Positions 1 to 9,484 of a DNA stretch of 64,000 nt are shown piece after piece. The DNA comes from Bacteroidetes bacterium GWF2_33_16 (GTDB taxonomy: Bacteria > Bacteroidota > Bacteroidia > Bacteroidales > UBA12077). The notes beneath the pieces were generated by a model. It had not been told where the DNA came from and made no database searches. It saw nothing but the letters and a program-made list of their open reading frames with translations. The position numbers and the translations under genes are program-made. The stretch is taken from the NCBI GenBank assembly GCA_001768565.1, contig MEOE01000007.1, positions 115,500 to 179,499 of the forward strand, in the 5' to 3' direction. How positions within the stretch are numbered: the stretch's first letter is position 1; each line of letters begins with the position of its first letter.

Positions 1-1019
1 TGCTATCGACCGGAATGTTGTTTTTCTTTACACTCGGTTCGTCAATGGTGGGTGATATTTGCGATGAAGACGAACTAAACACAGGAAAACGCTCCGAAGG
101 AAGTTATTATGCAATTTTCTGGTGGTTTATAAAAATGGGAACTGCACTTGCCAGCTTTGTAGCAGGTGTGCTTATTGTATTTACTATGTTTGATGAAGCA
201 CAAGTAACTAAAGTGGATAGTTTACAGGGTAATATAAGAGAGCTTCGAAGCAAGGTGCAACTATGGAAAGGGAGTGAGGGCTTTGAGGGTTCAAATGCTG
301 TATTACTTGAAAATACAAAAAAACAGTGTAAAGATGCTTTAGATGAATCGAAAACATATGTAAGCATTCTCGAAAAAGAATCAGTAAAACAGGAAAGTGA
401 AGCAAATCAGAATGTCGCAGATTACCAAAGTGATAGGAAGATAAAACTTTTAAATGCCTTGGCAATTACAAAATCAACAGTTATCGAACTTGAAAATATT
501 CAATCACGTCTGGAAAATTTAGGCTCTCACCCAGATGATTCAGTGATTATAAATATATCTAAAGAAGCTGTAGCACCCACATTGCAAACTAAACTGGAGA
601 AAGCGAAGATGAACTCATTTGAGCTCATTTCGCATCTTGAATCCAAATCTTTAGTGCCCAAATCTATTAAAAAAGAAGAAACGGATGAGCATTATGCTAT
701 AATCATGAAAGGGATCACAATTGTTAAAGATCGACTTATTAGCATTAAAACAACTTCTTCACTAGATTCACTAGATAAAAATCTTGGTGCTATTGAAACT
801 GAAATTATGCCTCTTACAAAGCAAACGCCATATACTCTGTTAATGATGCGTGTGGTCGAAATTGGATTGCCATTTTTATTGAGTTTGCTTTCTATATTTT
901 TTGTCTTACGTTATTCTCTAACAGAAAAACGATCCCATGAAATCAAATTGCTGCTTAAGCTAAGAAATCAAGATGGTTTAGACAAAGAGAATGGTACTAA
1001 AGAAACATCTAACGATTAA
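1..1019 (+). CDS. GPH/MelB-type sugar:cation symporter, C-terminal part
   Basis: The frame is open at the window edge, so the N-terminal two thirds are missing. The visible part starts in a late membrane segment, followed by the loop DICDEDELNTGKR, which matches the conserved (D/E)DELxTGxRxEG loop before TM11 of glycoside-pentoside-hexuronide symporters (MFS_2). The next helix (about residues 40-59 counted from the Met at position 15) and a last helix (about 278-301), followed by RYSLTEKR, also fit the family. Between them lie about 215 polar residues rich in K, E, S and L with heptad-like spacing, probably helical or coiled coil; normal members have only a short loop there. The gene is followed after 17 bp by GH35 and then GH94 genes, so its substrate is probably an oligosaccharide handled by them. 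The family is clear; the substrate is inferred. Confidence 0.8.
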   Translation, partial: LSTGMLFFFTLGSSMVGDICDEDELNTGKRSEGSYYAIFWWFIKMGTALASFVAGVLIVFTMFDEAQVTKVDSLQGNIRELRSKVQLWKGSEGFEGSNAVLLENTKKQCKDALDESKTYVSILEKESVKQESEANQNVADYQSDRKIKLLNALAITKSTVIELENIQSRLENLGSHPDDSVIINISKEAVAPTLQTKLEKAKMNSFELISHLESKSLVPKSIKKEETDEHYAIIMKGITIVKDRLISIKTTSSLDSLDKNLGAIETEIMPLTKQTPYTLLMMRVVEIGLPFLLSLLSIFFVLRYSLTEKRSHEIKLLLKLRNQDGLDKENGTKETSND

Positions 1020-1036
1020 ATCAAAAAATAAGTAAA

Positions 1037-3472
1037 ATGATATTTAGTATAAAAGATGACAGTTTTTACCTCGACGACAGAAAAATATTTCTCAATTCTG
1101 GAGAGATTCATTATTTCAGAATTAAGCACGAGCTGTGGGATAAACATTTAGAAGAAGCCAAAGAGGCTGGCTTAACTACTGTTAGTACATATGTTCCATG
1201 GGCATGGCACGAATACAAAGAGAAAACATTTGATTTTGATGGTACATCATGTCCTGAACGAGATATAATAGGTTGGCTCCAGAAATGCAAATCTCATGGA
1301 TTAAATTGTATCGTAAAACCAGGTCCCTTTATTTTGGCAGAGTTTCGTGGTGCAGGATTGCCGGACTGGTTTATGGAGAAATATGGGATTGAGGTTAAAA
1401 TGAGAAACAGCAAAGGCTCAATATTTCCAAGCGATGGAGTTAGTCTTTTTAATAAGACCTATCTTGAAAAAGTTACTTTGTGGTATGACAAGATAATGCC
1501 TTTGATAAGCGACCATCAAATATCAGCAGGTGGACCAATCATTATGATGCAAGTATGTAATGAGATAGGCGTATTTTCCTGGTTGGCTCACCAGGGCGAT
1601 TATTGCGATGAGGTGAAAAAACGATTCATTGCTTACCTATCAAAAAAGTTTAAAAATATTGCTGATGTTAATAGTTTATGGGGAACAGATTATAAAGATT
1701 TTGCAAATGTAGAACTGCCTCCTGATGGTAAATTTCCTTATGCATCGAAAAGCGATCGTGGTCGTAATTACGAATGGCACTCTTTCTGGCGAACCTACTA
1801 TGGCGACTATCTAAAAATGTTAGCCCTAATGGCAAGAGACAGAGGCGTAAGTGTACCGTTTTATCACAATCTGCCAGGCTGGATATATGGAAATGGGTAC
1901 GAATTTCCGGTTAATATTACTATGTACGAAGATTTATTTGGTGATAATAGCGAAATCATTTTTGGGGTAGATCATATCCCGGAGTTTCTTTCGTACCGAA
2001 ATATGCACGATGACCGCATTATAAATGATATAACCTATGCAATGCAAGGGCAAAAACCTCTTTTCGCAGCCGAGTTTCAGTGTGGTTCACGCGAGTACCA
2101 TGTTGTCACAAATCCCCGGGAAATGGAACTCTTCTATAAGGCAAGCATTGCAAATGGACTAACAGGCTGGAACTATTATATGTTTTCGCAGGGACGAAAC
2201 CCCAGACATAAAGGCTATTCCGGAGAAACGTTTTACTGGTTCAATCCACTCACTCCTGAGGGTGAAAGAACAAGTGCTTTTCCTCTCGTAAAACGAATGA
2301 GTAAGGTTTTAAAAATTTCCGAAAATATAATCGTTAATGCAAAACGAAAAGCGGATGTGTGTGTGCTTTTCTATCCTCCTTATTATGCCACAGAGTTAGA
2401 AAGGCCAGTTGATGAAAGATGTGAACTCCAATTCAACGTTTCAGCAATACGTAGACCAGCTTATTTCGATGGATTGCTTAAAGTACTTCAAGTTCTCGAT
2501 ATCGATTATGATATGGTGGATTTGAATAAAGCAACTGCTGATAAACTGGCTAAATACAAACAAGTTTGGGCCTTTTGCACCGATGAGATGAATGCGAGGG
2601 AACAGCAAACAATTGTTGATTATTCAAGGGTTGGTGGGAATGTAGTTATTTTCCCTTATCTCCCGGATCGTGAGATGTCGCAGAAACCATGCACTATCAT
2701 TCGCGATGCATTATCAATTATCCCATCAGGAATAGAAAACGTTGATTCCCCATTGATAGATATATATGATTTTAAAGATATCAAATGTGCTAATCCACAG
2801 GTAATCTATAACGAAGAATCACTTGCCGGAGCAGAGATTATCGCTAGAAACATTCATGGAAACATTTGCGGTTTTACAAAACCCTTAGGAAAAGGTACAA
2901 TTATTCATATAGGCACTTGGATTGGATTTGACACAGAGGGACAAAAACCCGTTTATGAAACAATTTTAGGAAAATCTGGCGCAAAACTCAGACAGGCAAC
3001 TTCTAACAATTATCATATAAATGTCAGGGAGCGATTCACAAATAACCATTCTGCTATTTTATTTATTGGAAATTATTACAATGAGGAACAGGTGGGTAGC
3101 GTAACTTACACTCATCCTAGAAGTGCTGAATCTATTGAAATTCCTTACACTCAAAAAGAAATGCTATGGCCTCCATTATATGCAGCTTTAGTTCCTGTTG
3201 GCTTAAAAATTTCTGAGGATTTAAGTGTACTGCATTGTACCTCAGACATTCTTAATGTTGAGGTTAACGACAAACAAATCCTAATTACACTTTATGGAGA
3301 TAGAGATTTGTATGGTGAGTTGGTTTTGGAAGGTGCGGGAATCAAGAATATCAGTCAGGCTGAAATGAATGGGGATACTCTTGATTTAGTTCCTGAGAAT
3401 AAACGCTTAGCAATTATTTATAGTCATAAGCATAAGGAAGAAATGGTTCTTAACATCACAATAAATAAATGA
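1037..3472 (+). CDS. Glycoside hydrolase family 35 protein
   Basis: This 811-residue protein opens with a GH35-type TIM barrel: residues 15-35 resemble the family's GEIHYFRI start, followed by the TYVPWAWHE strand and the KPGPFILAE segment. The acid/base glutamate is probably E176 in MQVCNEIG and the nucleophile E346 in AAEFQCG. A Rossmann-like domain and beta-rich C-terminal domains follow. There is no signal peptide, so it should act in the cytoplasm on imported sugar. Most GH35 enzymes are beta-galactosidases. From memory of the literature, a GH35 protein of Ignavibacterium album (IALB_1185), encoded with beta-1,2-glucan enzymes, is a glucosyl-transferring enzyme on beta-1,2-glucooligosaccharides; the GH94 neighbour here makes that reading attractive. 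Its stop overlaps the next start by 4 bp (ATGA), so the two are translationally coupled. Confidence 0.8.
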   Translation: MIFSIKDDSFYLDDRKIFLNSGEIHYFRIKHELWDKHLEEAKEAGLTTVSTYVPWAWHEYKEKTFDFDGTSCPERDIIGWLQKCKSHGLNCIVKPGPFILAEFRGAGLPDWFMEKYGIEVKMRNSKGSIFPSDGVSLFNKTYLEKVTLWYDKIMPLISDHQISAGGPIIMMQVCNEIGVFSWLAHQGDYCDEVKKRFIAYLSKKFKNIADVNSLWGTDYKDFANVELPPDGKFPYASKSDRGRNYEWHSFWRTYYGDYLKMLALMARDRGVSVPFYHNLPGWIYGNGYEFPVNITMYEDLFGDNSEIIFGVDHIPEFLSYRNMHDDRIINDITYAMQGQKPLFAAEFQCGSREYHVVTNPREMELFYKASIANGLTGWNYYMFSQGRNPRHKGYSGETFYWFNPLTPEGERTSAFPLVKRMSKVLKISENIIVNAKRKADVCVLFYPPYYATELERPVDERCELQFNVSAIRRPAYFDGLLKVLQVLDIDYDMVDLNKATADKLAKYKQVWAFCTDEMNAREQQTIVDYSRVGGNVVIFPYLPDREMSQKPCTIIRDALSIIPSGIENVDSPLIDIYDFKDIKCANPQVIYNEESLAGAEIIARNIHGNICGFTKPLGKGTIIHIGTWIGFDTEGQKPVYETILGKSGAKLRQATSNNYHINVRERFTNNHSAILFIGNYYNEEQVGSVTYTHPRSAESIEIPYTQKEMLWPPLYAALVPVGLKISEDLSVLHCTSDILNVEVNDKQILITLYGDRDLYGELVLEGAGIKNISQAEMNGDTLDLVPENKRLAIIYSHKHKEEMVLNITINK

Positions 3473-6400
3473 AGATCAACAGCCCAACAGGACTTTCTAT
3501 TAGTCTGCTAAACAATGGTTCAATAAAATCAATTGAGGTCGATCCAATCAGAATTAGCCTCCAGGCAGCAACTCCGTATTCAAAGTTGGGTGCAAATATT
3601 TACGTAAGGAAAAGAACAAATCCTCCTGAATTTAAAGCATTGGTTGGTCCTGAAAGTAACAGCCAATTTGAGATTTGTGGAGACACCATTATTGCGAAAG
3701 GGAGTTGGAACGGACTAAGCTACAAATGTACTTTGCAACTTTCAAACACAAGTTTGAGCTGGCAATGGCAGATTGATATTAAAAATGTAACCGATTCAGA
3801 CCTCGGGTTAGATCTAATTTATTTACAGGATATCGGTTTAAAGCCAGCTGTTGAGAATTCAATCAATGAGTATTACGTTGCCCAATATATAGAGCGATTA
3901 ATTCTTGAGGATGAGAAGTATGGTTCGGTTATTTGTTGTCGCCAGAATATGAAAGGACCAACGGGAAACCCTTGGGTGATGTTAGCTTGCAAAAACGCTG
4001 CATCTTCTGCTAGTACAGACGGAATGCAGTTCTATGGAAAATCATATAAAGTAGCAGGAGTTCCGGAAGGTTTGGTTGGCGATTTGCTTGGTGGTGAATA
4101 TGCCGGAGAGTCTCCAATAGTTGCATTGCAGGAAAAACCCTTTGCGCTTGCTCCAAATGGTAATCATTCATCAACCTTTGTTGGATGTTATCTTCCGGAT
4201 CATCCTGAAGCAACTTCAGATAAAGATCTAAGCAAACTATCTAAACTATTTATTGAATTTGATGGAAGCAAAACATTTCAATCAAAAGGTAAAACATTTA
4301 TCCCTCAAAAAAATATCTTTAACACATCTCCCTTATTGCCCGTTGAGGATTTGAGCATAAAGGAATTGAAACAATTCTTTGGAGAGAATTGGCGACATCA
4401 GGAGGAAGATAATGGAAAACTTATTTCATTCTTTTACAACCAAAACAGCCATGTTGTTTTACGATCAAAAGTTAAACTGGTCGATCGTCCTCATGGTCAT
4501 ATCATGCAAGCAAAAGCAGGTTATATTCCAGATGAAAATATTGTTTCAACTACTTCCTATGCCTATGGCGTTTTTAACTCACATTTAACTCAGGGAAATA
4601 CCAATTTTAATATTTTTCTTTCAGTATCGTCTAGCCAGTTTAATCTTAGTACAGAAACGGGTCAACGAATATTTGTTGAAATTGATGGACAAAAATACCT
4701 TCTGGGAGTTCCATCTGCCTTTGAAATGGGATTAAACTATTGCCGTTGGATTTATAAGCAGGGTGATTTTTGTTTGCAGGTTCGCACATGGACATCAAAA
4801 ACTGCCCCACAAGTAAATTTAGATATTAAATTAATTAGTGGTTCCAACGTTAAACTGCTCATCACACATCATTTTGACGAGAATAATGGATGGACACTCA
4901 GTCAGGGCAATTCCCCAAAGGAATTTATAGCCAAACCTAAATCTGAGAGTTTAATTACAAGCAAATTCCCCAATGCACAATTTAAGATTTTGGTTCAAGA
5001 GTCTGATTCAGATTTTACTGTGTATAATGATGACTCAAATAACAACAGATTATTCATCATTGATGTTCAGGAAACATCTTATTTCTGTATGAGTTTTCTG
5101 GGTGAAGTTTGCAATACTACTCAAGCGGTTTCAATTGTAAATTCAGATATTCAGTGGCAATCAGATTGTAGGGATGCACAATCTGTTTGGCAGGATTTAA
5201 GTTTAAACTTATCCATAAAAGGAGATCAGAAAGATTTAGCTGCAATTCGGGAAATATTACCATGGTTTGGCATGAATGCACTTACTCATTATTTAACTCC
5301 TTACGGATTAGAGCAATTCAGCGGAGCAGCATGGGGTACACGCGATGTTTCTCAAGGTCCTATCGACTTACTTTTAAATTTAAATAAGTACGATGAAGCT
5401 AGAAAAGTGCTACTCATTATTTTCTCTAATCAGAATCCCGATGGTGGATGGCCTCAATGGTGGATGTTCGATAGTTACGCAAATATCAGGGCACACGAAG
5501 CACATGGCGATATCTTTTACTGGTGTATTATTGCTCTTAGCAACTATATCAAAGTTACCGACGACCTGAAAATTCTTGACGAGGTTCTTCCTTACTATTC
5601 AGAAGATGGTAAAAACAGGATTGAAAAAACAACACTTAGTGAACATGTTGATCGGTTAATCAACATGATAATTGATTCATTTATTAAAGGTACTTCTCTC
5701 GTTCCTTTTGGTGGTGGAGACTGGAATGATTCCTTACAACCAGTAAGTAGTGAGCTGGCACAACAAATGATCTCCAGTTGGACAGTTGAAATGAATTACC
5801 AGGCTTTTTCACAATATCAGGCAGTTTATGAGATGCTTGGAAAGACGGGGCAGGCAGAGAAATTAAAAAATAGTTGTGAGAGAATTAGAAATGACTTTAA
5901 TAAATTCCTGGTGAAGGATGGAATTGTTGCCGGATATGGTTTAGTTGAAAAAGATGGCAGTATGAGCGTATTGCTCCATCCAACGGATAAATTAACTGGA
6001 ATTCATTATAGCATTTTGCCAATGAACCGAGGCATTATTAGTGGGATTTTCACAAAGGAACAAGCACAGTACCATCAACTTTTAATTGAGCAACATCTTA
6101 AAGGTCCCGATGGTGCAAGATTAATGGATCGTCCGCTAAAATACAAAGGAGGAATTCAAACAATATTTCAGAGAGCGGAAAGCAGTACCTTCTTTGGTCG
6201 CGAGATTGGTTTAATGTATGTGCATGAGCATATTCGTTATGCCGAATCACTTGCCATTATGGGGAAAGCGGAGGCTTTCGTAAAAGCTCTTCGACAGGCA
6301 ATTCCGGTAGGCTACAGAGATATTGTACCAAGTGGATATATTCGCCAATCAAATTGTTACTATAGCAGTTCCGATGTTGCATTTAAAAGTCGATACGATG

Positions 6401-6792
6401 CAGATGAACGCTATGATGAAATTAATTCAGGAAAAATAACTCTTAGAGGTGGTTGGCGAGTTTATTCAAGTGGCCCTGGTATTTATATTGGGCTGATAAT
6501 TTCCAGAATGCTCGGCCTGCGAATTGAATTTGGGAAAGTTATTATTGATCCAGTAATGCCCCTTTCGTTTGATGATATGTCGGTAAATATAGATTTTATG
6601 GGTTATCCTGTTAATCTAACCTATAAAGTAAAAGAAAACGGATTTAGCCCTAAATCGATAGTAATTAACGGGAAAAAGATTTCATTTGATTACGAAGATA
6701 ATGTTTATCGTAAAGGCGGAGCAGTTATTCTAAAAGAACAATTTTTAGCCATGATGAATAAAAAAGAAAATAGGGTAGAGATTCAATTATAG
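3469..6792 (+). CDS. GH94 glycoside phosphorylase, probable 1,2-beta-oligoglucan phosphorylase type
   Basis: The 1107-residue protein has a long N-terminal beta-sandwich region (about 1-570) and then an alpha/alpha barrel that starts near WFGMNALTHYLTPYG, matching the GH94 (old glycosyltransferase 36) fold. GGGDWNDSL at about residue 750 carries the general-acid Asp of the family, and the late QRAESSTFFGREIG and RGGWRVYSSGPGIY segments are also typical of GH94. Family members cleave beta-glucosidic bonds with phosphate to release a sugar 1-phosphate. Cellobiose and chitobiose phosphorylases are about 800 residues; a length near 1100 with an extra N-terminal region is characteristic of 1,2-beta-oligoglucan phosphorylases and of the C-terminal part of cyclic beta-1,2-glucan synthase. 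Without a signal peptide it should be cytoplasmic. The family is confident; the beta-1,2 specificity is inferred from size and neighbours. Confidence 0.82.
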   Translation: MKINSPTGLSISLLNNGSIKSIEVDPIRISLQAATPYSKLGANIYVRKRTNPPEFKALVGPESNSQFEICGDTIIAKGSWNGLSYKCTLQLSNTSLSWQWQIDIKNVTDSDLGLDLIYLQDIGLKPAVENSINEYYVAQYIERLILEDEKYGSVICCRQNMKGPTGNPWVMLACKNAASSASTDGMQFYGKSYKVAGVPEGLVGDLLGGEYAGESPIVALQEKPFALAPNGNHSSTFVGCYLPDHPEATSDKDLSKLSKLFIEFDGSKTFQSKGKTFIPQKNIFNTSPLLPVEDLSIKELKQFFGENWRHQEEDNGKLISFFYNQNSHVVLRSKVKLVDRPHGHIMQAKAGYIPDENIVSTTSYAYGVFNSHLTQGNTNFNIFLSVSSSQFNLSTETGQRIFVEIDGQKYLLGVPSAFEMGLNYCRWIYKQGDFCLQVRTWTSKTAPQVNLDIKLISGSNVKLLITHHFDENNGWTLSQGNSPKEFIAKPKSESLITSKFPNAQFKILVQESDSDFTVYNDDSNNNRLFIIDVQETSYFCMSFLGEVCNTTQAVSIVNSDIQWQSDCRDAQSVWQDLSLNLSIKGDQKDLAAIREILPWFGMNALTHYLTPYGLEQFSGAAWGTRDVSQGPIDLLLNLNKYDEARKVLLIIFSNQNPDGGWPQWWMFDSYANIRAHEAHGDIFYWCIIALSNYIKVTDDLKILDEVLPYYSEDGKNRIEKTTLSEHVDRLINMIIDSFIKGTSLVPFGGGDWNDSLQPVSSELAQQMISSWTVEMNYQAFSQYQAVYEMLGKTGQAEKLKNSCERIRNDFNKFLVKDGIVAGYGLVEKDGSMSVLLHPTDKLTGIHYSILPMNRGIISGIFTKEQAQYHQLLIEQHLKGPDGARLMDRPLKYKGGIQTIFQRAESSTFFGREIGLMYVHEHIRYAESLAIMGKAEAFVKALRQAIPVGYRDIVPSGYIRQSNCYYSSSDVAFKSRYDADERYDEINSGKITLRGGWRVYSSGPGIYIGLIISRMLGLRIEFGKVIIDPVMPLSFDDMSVNIDFMGYPVNLTYKVKENGFSPKSIVINGKKISFDYEDNVYRKGGAVILKEQFLAMMNKKENRVEIQL

Positions 6793-7738
6793 GATTTCCC
6801 TCATTTTTGATTTTTAAATATTAGTATCAATTAAAACGCTCCTGTGTTCAGAAAATCAACTTGTTTGCGATCAAATTAAATAGTTGTGGAGTTAGGTTAT
6901 AGGATCAAGACATAAGTTCAGGATTTGGTTTATAATAAATAAAATTTAGTTAGTTTTTATAGGAAAAAAGCAACATCTCTCAATCTTATTGATTTTTTTT
7001 TAAATTTAACATTAGGAATTCAGCAGCATTTGTTGTTTTAAGCAATAAATACAAACTTATTTAATTAAAATTGTAATTTCTATTTTACAACTTTTTTGGC
7101 TTGATCCAAAAAAGTAACAAAAAATCCCGATAGCTATCGGGACAAGACAAAACGATACTTCCACGCTCTCTGCGATAAGCAAACAATTCCTCCCAAAGTA
7201 AGCAAGCTCCTTTGTCGGAATCCTAATGCTTATCACATTCACCCTGCCCTATGGCTCGTCGTTTTGTCATGCCTGCGCTCAATAATCCGCATCTGATAAA
7301 TTTGTTTCAAAAATCAAGAAAAACATGTGCGGGATAGGTCAGGTAAGCAACACTCAGTCTCGACATACAATGATTAATTAGAATAATAAATTAACATCGA
7401 GACGACTTGTGTTGCGCTGAATAACAGGTTTTTCTATGATTTTAACAAATCTGTCAGTGGCGGTGACTTTTTTTGGTTCTTTTTTGTGTGGCTGACAAAA
7501 AAGAACTTAATATATTAGAACTAATTGATTTCCTTCACACCCTTTAGTCCCGAAAACTTTCTTGAGGGGCAAATGAAGAAAATCACAAGATATCTATACA
7601 GAAATAGAAACGGACAATCATTTTTAATTAATCACCAATCATTTTTCATTACATTTCCTGAAATTCACGTTGAATTATAATATAAAATTTCTAGAGGGGA
7701 ATTGATTTAGTTTTTGTAAAAGCGAAAAACGATAGAAA
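6793..7738. other. Long non-coding interval
   Basis: This 946-bp gap separates the GH94 gene from the end of nadB. I see no plausible gene; the short open frames inside run through inverted repeats and lack family features. The middle (about 7090-7507) is a nested palindromic element described separately. The rest is A/T-rich and shows nothing I recognise. Confidence 0.7.
7090..7507. repeat. Imperfect palindromic element with nested stems
   Basis: Several inverted repeats nest inside one another. The left end has a 10-bp stem (7090-7099 with 7106-7115) and an 18-bp perfect palindrome at 7125-7142 centred on TAGCTA. A 10-bp stem joins 7146-7155 to 7259-7268. A long imperfect repeat joins 7347-7363 to 7397-7415, with partial pairing continuing outward through the AAAATC/GAAAAAC stretches near 7310-7325 and 7428-7445. 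The right end has a 12-bp perfect stem (7476-7487 with 7495-7506). Its end resembles the left end in reverse complement (T-tract, GTTC or GTAAC, A-tract). The GC content is above that of the flanks. The layout suggests a dispersed non-coding repeat, or a structured RNA locus. Copies elsewhere cannot be seen in this window. Confidence 0.5.
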
Positions 7739-9319
7739 TTAAAACTCACTTACACTTCCTTTTTTCGGATAGTCCAGAGTATAATGTAACCCGCGGCTTT
7801 CGTGCAGATTTTGTGCCATTTTAATAATCAGATAACCAACTTTAATTAGATTACGCAATTCACAAAGTTTTTGCGAGAGTATCGATTTTTTATATAACTC
7901 TTCTGTTTCGGTAAATATAATCTCAAGTCTTTTTCGGGCTCTTTCCAACCGAAGATTTGAACGTACAATACCAACATAATTACTCATTATTTGCTGCATT
8001 TCTTTGTAGTTCTGAGTAATCATAACCATTTCTTCGGGATAGGATGTTCCTCCTGCATCCCATTCAGGAACAGATTTGTTAATCTTAATTGATGTAAACT
8101 TCAGGAGTGCATGTTTAGCAGCTTTGTCGGCATAAACAATAGCTTCGAGCAGCGAATTTGAAGCAAGCCTGTTGGCTCCATGCAATCCGGTTGACGAAAC
8201 TTCGCCAGCTGCATATAAATTATGAATTGAACTGTGTCCATTCATGTCTACCTTTATTCCTCCGCACATGTAATGCGCTGCTGGAACTACAGGTATTGGG
8301 TCTTTTGTAATATCAGTCCCGTGTTTAAGGCACTTTTCGTAAATATTAGGGAAATGCTCTTTAAGTTTTTCCGAATTAAGATGCGTGGCATCAAGGTAAA
8401 CAAAATCATCACCGCGAATTTTTAACTCATGGTCAATAGCTCGTGCAACAATATCGCGGGGAGCAAGGCAGCCACGGGTATCGTATTTTTGCATAAATTC
8501 TTTTCCATCGACGGTTTTTAAAATCGCACCAAAGCCACGTAGAGCCTCTGTTATTAAAAAAGAGGGTCTTTCTCCCGGGTTATAAAATGAGGTAGGGTGA
8601 AACTGAATAAATTCTAAATTTTCGATTGTTCCTTTTGCCCGGTAAACCATTGCTATGCCATCACCGGTTGCAATCTGGGGATTGGTCGTTGTATCATAAA
8701 TATTTCCAGTACCTCCGGTTGCCATCAATGTAACTTTTGAAAGGAAAGTATGCACCTGATCTGTATTTAAATCCAAAACATACGCTCCGTAACATTCAAT
8801 ATCGGGATAACCACGCTTAACAAGTTTTCCCAAATGGTGCTGAGTAATTACTTCAACAGCAAAATGATACTCATAAATCTCAATATTTTTATGTTCACGC
8901 ACTCTTTTAACAAGTGCATTTTCTATTTCCTGTCCAGTATTGTCTTTATGATGTAAAACGCGATACTCAGAATGGCCACCTTCTCGTCCCATATCATATT
9001 TGCCGGTTTCATTTTTATCAAACCGAACACCCCAGTCAATGAGTTGTTGAATTTGTTCAGGGGCTTCTTTTACTACCATCTCAACTACTTCACGGTTACA
9101 AAATCCATCACCACAAATTAAGGTATCCTGAATATGTTTGTGGAAATTGTCAGGATCGTACATTACTGCTGCAATACCACCTTGGGCATAACGTGTATTT
9201 GTTTCGTCAATACTCGTTTTCGAGATAATAATAACCTTACCCTGATCAGCAACTTTTAAAGCAAAACTTAATCCTGCAAGTCCGCTTCCAATTACCAGAA
9301 AGTCTGTTTCTTTGATCAT
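7739..9319 (-). CDS. nadB: L-aspartate oxidase
   Basis: This flavoenzyme oxidises L-aspartate to iminoaspartate, the first step of de novo NAD synthesis. The FAD dinucleotide motif GSGLAG lies at residues 11-16, followed by the NTRYAQGGIAAV segment of the succinate dehydrogenase/fumarate reductase flavoprotein superfamily. The substrate-site stretch QFHPTSFYNPGERPSFLITE and the GLHGANRLASNSLLEA block are characteristic of NadB rather than of SdhA. The length (526 residues) is normal. It stands alone on the minus strand, divergent from glyS; nadA and nadC are not in the window. A -7-like TATATTTG lies on its strand at 9344-9351, without a clear -33 box. Confidence 0.95.
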   Translation of the reverse strand: MIKETDFLVIGSGLAGLSFALKVADQGKVIIISKTSIDETNTRYAQGGIAAVMYDPDNFHKHIQDTLICGDGFCNREVVEMVVKEAPEQIQQLIDWGVRFDKNETGKYDMGREGGHSEYRVLHHKDNTGQEIENALVKRVREHKNIEIYEYHFAVEVITQHHLGKLVKRGYPDIECYGAYVLDLNTDQVHTFLSKVTLMATGGTGNIYDTTTNPQIATGDGIAMVYRAKGTIENLEFIQFHPTSFYNPGERPSFLITEALRGFGAILKTVDGKEFMQKYDTRGCLAPRDIVARAIDHELKIRGDDFVYLDATHLNSEKLKEHFPNIYEKCLKHGTDITKDPIPVVPAAHYMCGGIKVDMNGHSSIHNLYAAGEVSSTGLHGANRLASNSLLEAIVYADKAAKHALLKFTSIKINKSVPEWDAGGTSYPEEMVMITQNYKEMQQIMSNYVGIVRSNLRLERARKRLEIIFTETEELYKKSILSQKLCELRNLIKVGYLIIKMAQNLHESRGLHYTLDYPKKGSVSEF

Positions 9320-9417
9320 GATTGAGATTATTATTGAGTTTTACAAATATAGAAATAGTTTAACAAAAAAGAACCACAAAAAGGATTGATGTAATGATAT
9401 AAGCATTAAATATATTG

Positions 9418-9448
9418 TTTGAAATGAGAACTATTTCAACTATTTTTG
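9418..9448 (+). promoter_or_regulatory. Bacteroidota-type promoter of glyS
   Basis: TTTG at 9418-9421, a 19-bp spacer and TATTTTTG at 9441-9448 match the TTTG-N19-21-TAnnTTTG consensus of the primary sigma factor of this phylum. The predicted RNA start near 9454 leaves about 30 nt before the ATG at 9485. It also argues against a TTG start at 9446, which lies inside the -7 element. Confidence 0.8.
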
Positions 9449-9484
9449 TCGCATTATCAAAAAAAACAGAAAAAACAAAAAAAC

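Noticed and set aside
7057..7242. Short minus-strand open frame in the 6.8-7.7 kb gap
   Set aside because: It runs through the palindromic element and has no coding features.
9446..9484. Alternative TTG start that would lengthen GlyRS by 13 residues
   Set aside because: The codon lies in the -7 box of a consensus promoter, and the added lysine-rich residues are not part of the family.
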